This document shows, one piece after another, positions 26,372-34,404 of a stretch of DNA of 36,402 nt. The stretch spans positions 1 through 36,402 of the forward strand of contig JAFRJC010000166.1 of assembly GCA_017432445.1 (NCBI GenBank), read 5' to 3'. The number at the start of each line of letters is the position of its first letter. Within the stretch, counting starts at the first letter, position 1. Both the position numbers and the translations under genes were made by a program. The stretch is from Eggerthellaceae bacterium (GTDB taxonomy: Bacteria > Actinomycetota > Coriobacteriia > Coriobacteriales > Eggerthellaceae). The notes under the pieces were generated by a model that did no database searches, was not told where the DNA came from, and worked only from the letters and a program-made list of their open reading frames with translations.

Positions 26372-27332
26372 TACGCTCTCCTGGCTTTGCCTCATATGCA
26401 GCGACGATGCGTGCGACGAGCGAGTTCCTGACGACATCGGCTCCTGCAAGTTCAACGAACGCGATGTCATCGATGCTCATGAGATGCTCGCGGGCACTGA
26501 TCAGCCCCGTTGGCCCTTTTGGATTGTCCGATTGCGATTCGTCGCCGGTCACGACCATCTTCGACGCGAATCCCAAGCGGGTCAAGAACATCTTCATCTG
26601 GTCGGGCGTGGTGTTTTGGGCTTCGTCCAAGATCACGAAGCTGTCGTTGAACGTGCGCCCTCGCATGAAGGCCAAGGGGGTGATCTCTATCGTGCCGTCC
26701 TCGAGCATGCGCGTGGCGCGAGACGCATCGAGCATTTCGAACAGGGCATCGTAAAGGGGCCTGATGTAGGGATCGACTTTCTCCATCATCGTGCCGGGCA
26801 AGAAACCGAGGCTCTCCCCTGCCTCGACGATTGGCCTAGTGAGGACGATGCGGCTGACCTCCTTACGCTGGAGGGCGGCGACCGCCATCGCGCAGGTGAG
26901 GAAGGTCTTGCCTGTTCCAGCAGGACCAAGGCCGAAGGTGACAGTATTGTTGCGTATAGCGTCAACGAAACGCTTCTGACCCGCCGTCTTGGGGCGTATC
27001 GCTTTGCCCCTATGGGTGAGCAAAACGTCGCTCCTCAGCGCATCCGGGGCCATTTCCTCGCTCTTCACGAGGGTCACGAGACGCTTCACATAGGCGCTGT
27101 CGGGTATGGAGCCGTCCGCTATGTGCTTGAACATATCCGAGAACAGCAAGACGAGGCTTTGGGCGTCCTCCTCGGGCCCGATGAAGGTGAGCTCGTTTCC
27201 GCGTACCGTTACGCGCGAAACGAAGCTTTCCTGGACGATGCGCAAAAGCTCGTCGCTGGGACCCGTGACGAGGGCCATATCCACGCCCTGGGGGCATTTC
27301 AAGGATGTGGTGGATTCTTTGGTCATGCTCAT
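26355..27332 (-). CDS. phoH: PhoH-like ATPase
   Basis: The 325-residue protein is a PhoH-family P-loop ATPase: the N-terminal region resembles a small KH-like fold (VTVRGNELTFIGPEEDAQSL), the core has GLGPAGTGKTFLTCAMAV (Walker A), RIVLTRPIVEAGESLGFLPGTMMEKVDPYIRPLYD, and DSFVILDEAQNTTPDQMKMFLTRLG (Walker B). The biochemical role in bacteria is uncertain; linkage with ybeY suggests RNA or ribosome maturation. Either ATG 27332 or the one six bases later could start it; TAAGGT precedes the first. The gene begins eight bases past mtaB. Confidence 0.96.
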   Translation of the reverse strand: MSMTKESTTSLKCPQGVDMALVTGPSDELLRIVQESFVSRVTVRGNELTFIGPEEDAQSLVLLFSDMFKHIADGSIPDSAYVKRLVTLVKSEEMAPDALRSDVLLTHRGKAIRPKTAGQKRFVDAIRNNTVTFGLGPAGTGKTFLTCAMAVAALQRKEVSRIVLTRPIVEAGESLGFLPGTMMEKVDPYIRPLYDALFEMLDASRATRMLEDGTIEITPLAFMRGRTFNDSFVILDEAQNTTPDQMKMFLTRLGFASKMVVTGDESQSDNPKGPTGLISAREHLMSIDDIAFVELAGADVVRNSLVARIVAAYEAKPGERNGNHG

Positions 27333-27340
27333 ATTGTACC

Positions 27341-28585
27341 TTAGCCTAAGACAACGGGCAGCAAGGAGCCATCCTCGGCACCTTCCGGCAGGGGTATTTC
27401 ATGGTAGCTTTCGGTTAGAGCGCACCTCGACTCCACGAGGACAAGCTCGCTCGTGCCAATTCGCGAGCGATAATCGCGCTCGCGCAACTCGTCGGAAAGG
27501 CGCCGTAGTTCGGAGGCACGCTGCCTGACGACTATCGGATCGACCTGGTCGAGTCGTTTTGCTGCGGGCGTTCCTGCTCGTTTGGAATACGGGAAGACGT
27601 GAATCTTGGAAAACCGGCACGCTCGTGCGAGTTCGAGCGTGCATGCGAAATCGTCGTCTGTCTCCCCGGGAAAACCGACGATGATATCGGTGGTGAGCGA
27701 GAGGCTCGGCACGCGCTCGTAGAGCCGCTCCACGAGCGAGAGGAACCTCTCAGATGTGTACGGTCGGGCCATTTCGCGCAAGACCTTCGTGCTCCCCGAC
27801 TGCAAAGGTACGTGAAGATGGCGGCAGACGCTGCCCTCGGAGCGTGCGAGCAAGTCGATGAAGGCGTCGTCGATGGTCATGGGCTCGAGCGATGATGCCC
27901 TAACCCGTGCAGGGATGTCTCCAGGGCTGCAATGGCCCTTGGCTCTTTCCACCAACGACTCAACGAGGTTAGCCAGACCGATGTCGCCACTGCGGTACGA
28001 ACCTAGATCGATGCCCGCCAGCACGAGCTCCTTCGCGCCGTTCGCGAAGTACCTCTCCGCTTCATCGAGCACCTGCGACGCATCGACGCTGCGGGCCTTG
28101 CCGCGTGCGACGTGCACGATACAGTACGTGCAGGCGTGATCGCAGCCGTCCTGTATCTTTATGTTCACGCGCGTTCGGAAATCCTTCCCGATGCGCAGAG
28201 GCGAGCGATTCTTCGGCTTGAGCGCCTCGAGGAGCTCGAATCGTTCTATGACGCGAACACGCTCGTCAATCCCCGCATATCCGCACGCGTCAATTGCGGC
28301 CCCGCATCCCGTCACTATTACGAGGGCTTCAGGCGCAATCTTGAGGGCATGTCTGACCGCCTTGCGCGCTTTCTTGTCGGCTTCGCCTGTGACCGTGCAG
28401 GTATTTACGATGACGAGCTGCGCATCCTCTTCATCGACGAGCTCTGCCCCGAGCGCAGCGAGGTACGATGAGGCTGTGTCCGCCTCGACCTTGTTCACCT
28501 TGCATCCGTGGTTTATGACGCAAAAGCGAAGGCCCGGCTCGATTCCCAGGCTCTCAGCAGTGATCGTCTTACGAGTTTCGGCCAT
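27341..28585 (-). CDS. mtaB: tRNA N6-threonylcarbamoyladenosine methylthiotransferase
   Basis: MtaB converts t6A37 to ms2t6A37 in tRNAs for ANN codons by radical-SAM chemistry. The 414-residue protein has auxiliary-cluster cysteines C28 (NHGCKVNKVEA, typical of MtaB), C63 (NTCTVT) and C94, and the radical-SAM cluster C148-x3-C152-x2-C155 (GCDHACTYC) followed by IVHVARGKARS. The C-terminal TRAM-like region is present but short. It begins three bases after the dnaJ stop and is followed by phoH. In mycobacteria the equivalent position after dnaJ2 is taken by rsmE; here rsmE and prmA are absent. Confidence 0.95.
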   Translation of the reverse strand: MAETRKTITAESLGIEPGLRFCVINHGCKVNKVEADTASSYLAALGAELVDEEDAQLVIVNTCTVTGEADKKARKAVRHALKIAPEALVIVTGCGAAIDACGYAGIDERVRVIERFELLEALKPKNRSPLRIGKDFRTRVNIKIQDGCDHACTYCIVHVARGKARSVDASQVLDEAERYFANGAKELVLAGIDLGSYRSGDIGLANLVESLVERAKGHCSPGDIPARVRASSLEPMTIDDAFIDLLARSEGSVCRHLHVPLQSGSTKVLREMARPYTSERFLSLVERLYERVPSLSLTTDIIVGFPGETDDDFACTLELARACRFSKIHVFPYSKRAGTPAAKRLDQVDPIVVRQRASELRRLSDELRERDYRSRIGTSELVLVESRCALTESYHEIPLPEGAEDGSLLPVVLG

Positions 28586-28588
28586 GTT

Positions 28589-29725
28589 CTAGTTGAACAC
28601 GTCGCGGAGCTTCTCGAGCGGCGAGCGGGGGTTGGCATAATCCTCGCCGAGCTCGTTGGCGAGCTTCTCCAAAAGCTCGCGTTGGCTCTTGCTCAGCTTT
28701 TTGGGAATCTCGACTCCGACATGCACGAACATGTCGCCGCGCAAGTCGCTGCGGAACTTCGGCATGCCCTTGCCCCGAACGCGGATGACCTGGTCGGGTT
28801 GGCATCCCTCGGGTATACGCACCTTGACTTTCTCGTCGGGCATAATGCCGTCAACCTCGATTTCGGCGCCGAGCGCAGCTTGTACCATAGAGACCTTTGC
28901 CATGGCGTGGAGGTTGTCCCCGTCCCGCTCGAAGAAGTCATGCTGATCGATGCGGCAGGTGACGATGAGGTTTCCGGAAGCAGCGCCCCTGAGGCCCGCC
29001 TCGCCGAACCCCGTGACGCGGAGCTGCTGCGAGTCACGGATGCCGGCAGGTACCTCGACGGTGACGCGCTGGCGATCCGGTACGCGGCCCTGGCCCTCGC
29101 ATTCGGGGCAGGGATTGTCAATCGTCTTGCCTGCACCGCCGCAGCGCGAGCACGAGGAGGTTGTGCGCATATCGCCCAGAAACGTTCGCTGGACAGTGTA
29201 GACGCGGCCCGTACCGTTGCATTCGGGACAGGTGACTTCCTTGCCGCCTTCTCCGAGGCCGGTGCCGTGGCAATCTTGGCAGGGCGACAGACGGTCGTAG
29301 ACGATTTCCTTCTTGGCGCCCGTGGCAACCTCTTCGAGCGTGAGCCGCAGCCCAACACCCATGTCGCGACCTTCACGGCGCATGGTGCCGCCGCCCATTC
29401 CGCTGAAGAACGAGCTGAAGATATCACCCATACCACCGAATCCGCCTCCGAAGATGTCCTCGAAGTCGACATAGCCGGTTCCGCCGTAGGGGCTTCCGCC
29501 CCCTGCTGCGCCTGGCACGGCGCCTGTACGGTCGTAGTAAGCTCGCTTGTTGGGATCGGAAAGTATGTCGTACGCCTCGTTGAGCTCCTTGAACTCCTCT
29601 TCGGCGTTGGGGGATTTGTTCACGTCGGGATGCAGCTTGCGTGCCTGCTTGCGGAACGCCTTCTTAATCTCGTCATCCGTGGCATCGCGGTCAACCCCGA
29701 TAACGGAATACAGATCCTTGGCCAT
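28589..29725 (-). CDS. dnaJ: Chaperone DnaJ
   Basis: DnaJ delivers unfolded clients to DnaK and stimulates its ATPase. The 378-residue protein is a complete type I member: J domain with HPD (RKLHPDVNKSP), Gly/Phe-rich linker (GAAGGGSPYGGTGYVDFEDIFGG split over 95-130), four CxxCxGxG zinc repeats (CQDCHGTG, CPECNGTG, CSRCGGAG, CPECEGQG) and two client-binding C-terminal domains. It follows hrcA by 33 bases and should be under CIRCE/HrcA control. No dnaK or grpE is adjacent, as for actinobacterial dnaJ2, so a second dnaJ elsewhere is expected. Confidence 0.97.
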   Translation of the reverse strand: MAKDLYSVIGVDRDATDDEIKKAFRKQARKLHPDVNKSPNAEEEFKELNEAYDILSDPNKRAYYDRTGAVPGAAGGGSPYGGTGYVDFEDIFGGGFGGMGDIFSSFFSGMGGGTMRREGRDMGVGLRLTLEEVATGAKKEIVYDRLSPCQDCHGTGLGEGGKEVTCPECNGTGRVYTVQRTFLGDMRTTSSCSRCGGAGKTIDNPCPECEGQGRVPDRQRVTVEVPAGIRDSQQLRVTGFGEAGLRGAASGNLIVTCRIDQHDFFERDGDNLHAMAKVSMVQAALGAEIEVDGIMPDEKVKVRIPEGCQPDQVIRVRGKGMPKFRSDLRGDMFVHVGVEIPKKLSKSQRELLEKLANELGEDYANPRSPLEKLRDVFN

Positions 29726-29758
29726 AAGTACACGTGCCTTTCCACGCCTAAGCGGCGG

Positions 29759-30478
29759 TTATTCGTCAGTTAGGGTCCTGCTAGCCATGCGGACCGCTTG
29801 TAACACTTTCGAGTAGTCCATGCGCGTCGGGCCAATGACCGCCACGATGCCCTCTCCTTCTCCTCTGCCAAAACGGCTCGCGACGACCGATACGCCTGAA
29901 AGCTGTTCGGTTTCGTTCTCGGAACCTATCTTGACGCGAGGAGTGCTGTCGTTGTTTGCGGTATCGTCCAAAATTTGGAGCAGTACCGTTTCGTTCTCAA
30001 GTACCTGCATGACAGGTATGAGCGATTGGGTGTAGGCAAACTCAGGTTGCCGCATAAGCGCGCTAATACCCACGCGCCGTGGATGCGGCAAGGCGTTTGG
30101 CGCGACTATCGAAAGGCAATCGGTGAGTTGTGCAAGCTGGGCAGAAGTGCGTTCGAGCAAGTCGTCGAGCTCGCGGGCGCTTCTCCGGAGATCTTCGATA
30201 GCCTGCTGTGCAGCGGGGTCTTCGGCTATGGCGCCGGATTCGACGAGATTGTCGACGAATGCACGGTAACCGAAGTCAGTTGGAATGCGCCCAGCAGACG
30301 TATGCGGCTGTGAAATGTAGCCCTCATCTTCGAGCATCGATAGCTCGTTGCGCACGGTAGCCGGACTGACGCCAAGCTCGTATCGCTCGGTGAGCGTGCG
30401 CGAGCCGACGGGAATCGCGCGAGCCACGTACTCTTCTATGAGAGCTGCAAGAACCCGTTGACGTCGATCCGAGAGCAC
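29759..30478 (-). CDS. hrcA: Heat-inducible repressor HrcA, internally shortened
   Basis: HrcA represses chaperone genes by binding CIRCE. The winged helix (RRQRVLAALIEEYVARAIPVGSRTL, LGVSPATVRNELSMLEDEGYISQPHTSAGRIPTDFGYRAFVD) is intact, and the end (IGSENETEQLSGVSVVASRF, VIGPTRMDYSKVLQAV) fits the second half of the GAF-like domain. The protein has only 239 residues instead of about 340: the region between NALPHPRRVGI and LMRQPEFAYTQSLIP is missing, which in the Bacillus protein holds the first GAF strands and the inserted dimerising domain. The frame is unbroken, so it is likely a functional short form, not a pseudogene. The start is GTG 30478 with AAGGAAGG upstream. A CIRCE site lies about 45 bases upstream. 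Confidence 0.93.
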   Translation of the reverse strand: MLSDRRQRVLAALIEEYVARAIPVGSRTLTERYELGVSPATVRNELSMLEDEGYISQPHTSAGRIPTDFGYRAFVDNLVESGAIAEDPAAQQAIEDLRRSARELDDLLERTSAQLAQLTDCLSIVAPNALPHPRRVGISALMRQPEFAYTQSLIPVMQVLENETVLLQILDDTANNDSTPRVKIGSENETEQLSGVSVVASRFGRGEGEGIVAVIGPTRMDYSKVLQAVRMASRTLTDE

Positions 30479-30519
30479 TTAAACCTTCCTTGGCCTTTTC
30501 GTTTTCCTACAATCAAGAA

Positions 30520-30549
30520 ATTTTAGCAGCCAAATGGTCAGAGTGCTTA
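30520..30549 (-). promoter_or_regulatory. CIRCE operator on the hrcA promoter
   Basis: Positions 30523-30549 read TTAGCAGCC, nine bases, GAGTGCTTA, against the CIRCE consensus TTAGCACTC-N9-GAGTGCTAA: 15 of 18 arm bases match. On the minus strand an extended -10, TGCTAAAAT (30520-30528), overlaps the arm, so HrcA bound here would block its own promoter and with it dnaJ and probably genes beyond. Confidence 0.88.
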
Positions 30550-30585
30550 CCCGTTACTCAAGCGTCATAAGCAAGCCTTAAGAAC

Positions 30586-30630
30586 ATCAAGATGGCAAGG
30601 CCCCGTTAAGCGGGGCCTTGCCATCTTGAT
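30586..30630 (-). terminator. Long hairpin terminator of rpsT
   Basis: A perfect 20-bp stem pairs 30586-30605 with 30611-30630 around a five-base loop; the core is AAGGCCCCG/CGGGGCCTT. It lies about 30 bases past the rpsT stop and before the hrcA promoter. The following bases on the minus strand are GTTCTTAAGG, a weak T-tract, but stem strength and location fit termination. Confidence 0.7.
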
Positions 30631-30662
30631 ATGCGGATGGACCCTAGAGTCCTTCGCTTGCG

Positions 30663-31187
30663 TTATTCGGCAGCTTCCTCAGCGGCAGCAGCTTCTGCCT
30701 CTGCCTTAGCGGCTTCTGCTTCAGCCTTTGCAGCTTCTTCAGCTTCCTTGGCCTTGCGCTCGGCAGCCTTCTTCTCTTCCTTGAGCTGCTTCTCGCGACG
30801 GGCGGCCTTTTCCTCGGATGCCTTTGCCATTTCGGCTTCGCGCTCAGCCTTGCGGGCAGCCTTCTTGGAGCCCGTCTTGGCAGCCTTGGGAGCAGGCTTT
30901 TCGTATGCTGCACGATCCTCGTCGGTGACGACCGTGTTCGCGAGCTTCATGATGCCGCTCTTGCGGTTAGCGGCCTGGTTCTTGTGGATAACGCCCTTAG
31001 AGGCGGCGCGGTCCATAAGGCGGCAGGCGGCCAGTGCATAGGCATATGCTTCGGCACCGTTGCCGGCTGCGACTGCGTCTTTTACGTGACGGGTTGCGGT
31101 TTTGAGCTCAGACTTCACCGCGCGGTTGCGCATACGAGCCTTCTCGTTGGTGATGTTGCGCTTCTTCTGACTTTTAATGTTTGCCAC
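30663..31187 (-). CDS. rpsT: 30S ribosomal protein S20 with long C-terminal extension
   Basis: S20 binds 16S rRNA and stabilises the 30S subunit. Residues 1-87 are a standard S20: [28 protein letters not shown], then [34 protein letters not shown]. Residues 88-174 are an added tail: a Lys/Pro/Ala stretch and then an Ala/Lys/Glu/Arg-rich run predicted to form a long charged helix or coiled coil, ending in an acidic Ala/Glu tract. Typical S20 has about 85-90 residues, so the protein is doubled. The start is GTG 31187 with GGAGG upstream. It is transcribed away from lepA and ends at the 20-bp hairpin. Confidence 0.95.
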   Translation of the reverse strand: MANIKSQKKRNITNEKARMRNRAVKSELKTATRHVKDAVAAGNGAEAYAYALAACRLMDRAASKGVIHKNQAANRKSGIMKLANTVVTDEDRAAYEKPAPKAAKTGSKKAARKAEREAEMAKASEEKAARREKQLKEEKKAAERKAKEAEEAAKAEAEAAKAEAEAAAAEEAAE

Positions 31188-31287
31188 TCTTAATTCCTCC
31201 GTAGTTTATATCTTGTTTCCAGACGAAACCCGTAAATCTTAGCATAGAATATCGAGAATGCCAGCAAGTATTCTGAAAGTGAGTTCA
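31188..31287. promoter_or_regulatory. Divergent promoter region rpsT/lepA
   Basis: The gap must drive rpsT leftward and lepA rightward. A -10-like TATAAA lies on the minus strand near 31204-31209, and TAGAAT near 31245 on the plus strand. Neither has a clear -35, so assignment is tentative. GGAGG for rpsT lies next to its GTG. Confidence 0.35.
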
Positions 31288-33117
31288 ATGGCACAATCTT
31301 CTTCACATAACGGGCATCATAACCTTGGTCGCATACGTAACTTTTCTATCATAGCGCATATCGACCACGGCAAATCAACCCTCTCCGACCGAATTCTCGA
31401 ACAGACGGGAACCGTCGCATCACGCGATATGCAAGAGCAGCTACTCGACATGATGGACATCGAGCGCGAGCGTGGCATCACGATAAAAAGCCAGGCCGTA
31501 CGCGTGAACTACACCTCCGACGATGGCGATACCTACGAATTCAACCTCATCGACACGCCTGGCCACGTCGACTTCACTTACGAGGTATCACGCAGCCTTG
31601 CCGCTTGCGAGGGCGCAGTTCTTGTCGTAGATGCCACGCAGGGCGTCGAGGCGCAGACCGTCGCCAACGCAATGATGGCAATGAACGCAAACCTCGAGAT
31701 AATCCCGCTCATCAACAAGATCGACCTGCCGGCTTCCGATCCTGAGCGCGCAAAGGAGCAGATAGAGGATGGCTTGGCTATTCCAGCAGACGATGCCGTG
31801 CTCTGCTCTGCCAAGACGGGCGAAGGCGTTCATGACCTGCTCGAGGCCATCGTGTACAACATCCCCGCCCCGCAGGGCGATATCGATGCTCCTCTCAGGG
31901 CGTTAATCTTCGATTCGTATTTCGATGCCTACCGTGGCGTCGTCGCACTCATCCGCGTCGTCGACGGCTCGGTCAAGAAGGGCGACACCATCTACATGAT
32001 GGCCGCCGGCACCGAGGCGCTCGTCGAGGAAGTTGGAGCTCGAAAGCCAGCTGAGATAGCGCTCCCCGACCTCTCCGCAGGCGATGTCGGATATTTGGTC
32101 ACGGGTCTCAAGGATGTCGCCCAGGTTAAGGTGGGCGACACGCTCACGCTCAGCTCCCGCAGGGCAATCGAGCCTTTGCCTGGCTACCGCGACGTTAAGC
32201 CCATGGTGTTCACAGGCTTGTACCCTATAGAAGGCGATCAGTACGAGCCGCTCAAAGAGGCGCTCGAAAAGCTCGCCTTAAATGACCCGGCGCTCGTGTG
32301 GGAGCCCGAGACATCACATGCGCTCGGGTTCGGCTTCCGTGTCGGTTTCCTGGGTCTTCTGCATATGGAGGTCGTCGAAGAGCGCCTCGAGCGCGAGTTC
32401 GGCCTCAACCTCCTGGCCACCGCACCTTCAGTCGAATACCACGTGCTCAAGAAGAACGGCGAGATGATATCGCTTCACTCTCCACAGGAAATGCCCGACC
32501 CTTCCGAGATCGAGCATATCGAGGAGCCATACCTCAGGGTAAAGGTGCTCGTACCGCCTGACTACGTCGGCCCCGTAATGGACTTGACGAACTCGCGTCG
32601 GGGAACGTTCGTCAACATGAACTACCTCTCATCGACAACGGTCGAGGTCATTTGGGAGATGCCCCTTTCCGAAATGATCATGGACTACTTCGACCGCCTG
32701 AAGTCATCGACGAAGGGCTACGCATCGCTCGATTACGAGATGGCTGGCTACCGCGTGAGCAAGCTGGTGAAGCTCGACATCTTGCTGGCAGGCAAGCCTG
32801 TCGACGCCCTTTCGTTTATCGTGCATGCCGATAACGCCTACAACCGAGGAAGCATCTTGGCTCGAAAGCTCAAGGAGATCATTCCGCGCCAGATGTTCGA
32901 AGTACCCATCCAGGCCGCCGTCGGAGGACGCGTGCTCGCGCGCACGACGGTTAAGGCAAAGCGCAAGGACGTGCTCGCTAAGTGCTATGGTGGCGACATC
33001 ACGCGAAAGCGCAAACTGCTCGAGAAGCAGAAGGAAGGCAAGAAGCGCATGAAGGCAATAGGCTCGGTGGAAGTGCCTCAAGAGGCCTTCATGGCGATTT
33101 TGAAAGTAGATGAGTAG
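31288..33117 (+). CDS. lepA: Elongation factor 4 (LepA)
   Basis: LepA is a ribosome-bound GTPase with roles in back-translocation and 30S assembly. I start it at ATG 31288 (MAQSSSHN), preceded by GAAAGTGAG; an in-frame ATG at 31258 would add ten residues. The 609-residue product is typical. It has G1 [28 protein letters not shown] (G3), [11 protein letters not shown] (G4), CSAKTGEGV (G5), the beta-barrel and EF-G-like domains, and the LepA-specific C-terminal domain with [28 protein letters not shown]. It is the first gene of the rightward group; the next small gene overlaps its end. Confidence 0.98.
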   Translation: MAQSSSHNGHHNLGRIRNFSIIAHIDHGKSTLSDRILEQTGTVASRDMQEQLLDMMDIERERGITIKSQAVRVNYTSDDGDTYEFNLIDTPGHVDFTYEVSRSLAACEGAVLVVDATQGVEAQTVANAMMAMNANLEIIPLINKIDLPASDPERAKEQIEDGLAIPADDAVLCSAKTGEGVHDLLEAIVYNIPAPQGDIDAPLRALIFDSYFDAYRGVVALIRVVDGSVKKGDTIYMMAAGTEALVEEVGARKPAEIALPDLSAGDVGYLVTGLKDVAQVKVGDTLTLSSRRAIEPLPGYRDVKPMVFTGLYPIEGDQYEPLKEALEKLALNDPALVWEPETSHALGFGFRVGFLGLLHMEVVEERLEREFGLNLLATAPSVEYHVLKKNGEMISLHSPQEMPDPSEIEHIEEPYLRVKVLVPPDYVGPVMDLTNSRRGTFVNMNYLSSTTVEVIWEMPLSEMIMDYFDRLKSSTKGYASLDYEMAGYRVSKLVKLDILLAGKPVDALSFIVHADNAYNRGSILARKLKEIIPRQMFEVPIQAAVGGRVLARTTVKAKRKDVLAKCYGGDITRKRKLLEKQKEGKKRMKAIGSVEVPQEAFMAILKVDE

Positions 33118-33304
33118 CATCGCACGCAAGGAAGAATACGACTGGATCGATGATGCGTTTGACGATTCGAAGCAAGATCCCCTCGCGCTCAAGGGCATGA
33201 CGGGATGCTCGGGCCTCGCCGTCCTTGGCGCAGGCCTCGTTGCAGTCGCCGTAATCGTCGTCATAGGTCTCGCTACGCTGGCCTTCTCGGGCTTCGGCAT
33301 CTGA
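33110..33304 (+). CDS. Small single-helix membrane protein
   Basis: The 64-residue product has an acidic, aromatic N-terminal half ([22 protein letters not shown]), then one hydrophobic helix at about residues 33-58 (Gly/Ala/Val-rich). The ATG overlaps the lepA stop by eight bases, and expression is probably coupled to lepA; GAAAGTAG upstream is a weak ribosome site. It is followed by dusB. I do not recognise the family. Position and coding-like composition support a real gene; conservation elsewhere is not known to me. Confidence 0.6.
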   Translation: MSSIARKEEYDWIDDAFDDSKQDPLALKGMTGCSGLAVLGAGLVAVAVIVVIGLATLAFSGFGI

Positions 33305-33333
33305 TGGCTATCGAATTGGGTATTCCTGCATGA
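33304..33333 (+). other. Possible nine-codon coupling frame between the small gene and dusB
   Basis: An ATG at 33304 overlaps the stop of the 64-residue frame (TGATG), and this nine-codon frame (MAIELGIPA) ends in a TGA that overlaps the dusB start (ATGA). dusB itself has no good ribosome site, so ribosomes could be handed on through this chain. It may be chance. Confidence 0.3.
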
Positions 33334-34292
33334 CGCTCTTCGGAAGATACAGAGTGCTCCTCGCTCCCATGGCCGGCGTCAGCGACATCGCGTTTCGCAC
33401 TGTATGCCGTGAACTGGGTGCTGACCTCACCTTCACCGAAATGGTTTCGGCCAAGGGGCTGTCTTACGCAAACGAGAAAACGCGGCACCTGCTCGACCTC
33501 GCCGAGGGAGAGCAGCGCGTGGGCGTGCAGCTGTTCGGACATGAACCCGAGACGATGGCATCTCAAGCCTGCTGGGTCGAGGACGCATTGGGTGATGCCC
33601 TGGCCTATCTCGACGTCAACATGGGTTGCCCCGCTCGCAAGATAGTGAGCAAGGGTGACGGCTCCGCGTTGATGAAGGACCCGGGACTCGCGGCTTCTAT
33701 TATCGCCGGCATCAAGGCTGTGACCTCTTGCAAGGTCACAGCGAAGTTCAGGAGAGGTTGGACTATCGGCGAGGAGACCGCTCCAGAGTTCGCAAAGATA
33801 CTCGAACAGGCAGGCGTAGATGCCGTGTGCGTCCACGGACGCTTTGCCGAACAGCTCTACCGCGGCAAGGCCGACTGGAACGTCATCGCCCGGGTGAAAC
33901 AGGGCGTAACCGTGCCCGTCGTGGGGAACGGAGACGTCACCTGCGCCCAGGATGCTGTAAACATGGTCGATCTAACTGGTTGCGATGCCGTGATGATTGC
34001 AAGGGGGGCTCAAGGAAATCCTTGGATTTTCGAACAGACGCAAGCGGCCCTTGACGGAAAACCCCTACCCCCTTTGCCGTCTTCACAGGAGCGTGTCGAG
34101 ATGGCGCGTCGCCATGCACGCTTGCTCAACGAGCGCGAGGGCAGAAACCTTGCCCGCATGAGGAAGCATGCGAGCTGGTACGTGTCCGGAATGCCGGGAG
34201 CTGCTAAGGCTCGTGGACTGTTCAACGCCTGCACGTCACTCGATGATTTCGAGGAGGTATTCGATCTGTTATTGACGCATGACGGGCAATAA
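33330..34292 (+). CDS. dusB: tRNA-dihydrouridine synthase (DusB family)
   Basis: Dus enzymes are FMN- and NADPH-dependent and reduce uridines in the tRNA D-loop. The 320-residue TIM barrel opens with LLAPMAGVSDIAFR, has QLFGHEPETM, the catalytic cysteine in DVNMGCPARKIVSKGDGSALM, KFRRGW, CVHGRFAEQLYRGKADW and GNGDV, then GCDAVMIARGAQGNPWIF binding FMN phosphate. Bacterial DusB is the closest fit. The ATG at 33330 has no strong ribosome site; its start overlaps the tiny frame just upstream. hemW follows after 112 bases. Confidence 0.95.
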   Translation: MTLFGRYRVLLAPMAGVSDIAFRTVCRELGADLTFTEMVSAKGLSYANEKTRHLLDLAEGEQRVGVQLFGHEPETMASQACWVEDALGDALAYLDVNMGCPARKIVSKGDGSALMKDPGLAASIIAGIKAVTSCKVTAKFRRGWTIGEETAPEFAKILEQAGVDAVCVHGRFAEQLYRGKADWNVIARVKQGVTVPVVGNGDVTCAQDAVNMVDLTGCDAVMIARGAQGNPWIFEQTQAALDGKPLPPLPSSQERVEMARRHARLLNEREGRNLARMRKHASWYVSGMPGAAKARGLFNACTSLDDFEEVFDLLLTHDGQ

Positions 34293-34404
34293 CAAATCAT
34301 GATTTCTAGCGAGACGATGCCTTGACGCTCTTCTGCCTAGATGTATCGAGGCACTCATCATCAGGCAATACTGCAGTTTCTATCGCATGATAAAGGTGAA
34401 TTCA

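Noticed and set aside
26361..27344. 327-codon plus-strand frame opposite phoH
   Set aside because: Mirror of the PhoH gene with nearly the same ends; no family resemblance.
28508..29773. 421-codon plus-strand frame opposite dnaJ
   Set aside because: Antisense to complete DnaJ with all four zinc repeats; no recognisable domain or ribosome site.
33304..33333. Nine-codon frame as a genuine peptide gene
   Set aside because: Too short to judge from sequence; only its stop/start overlaps are notable, so it is listed as a possible coupling frame.
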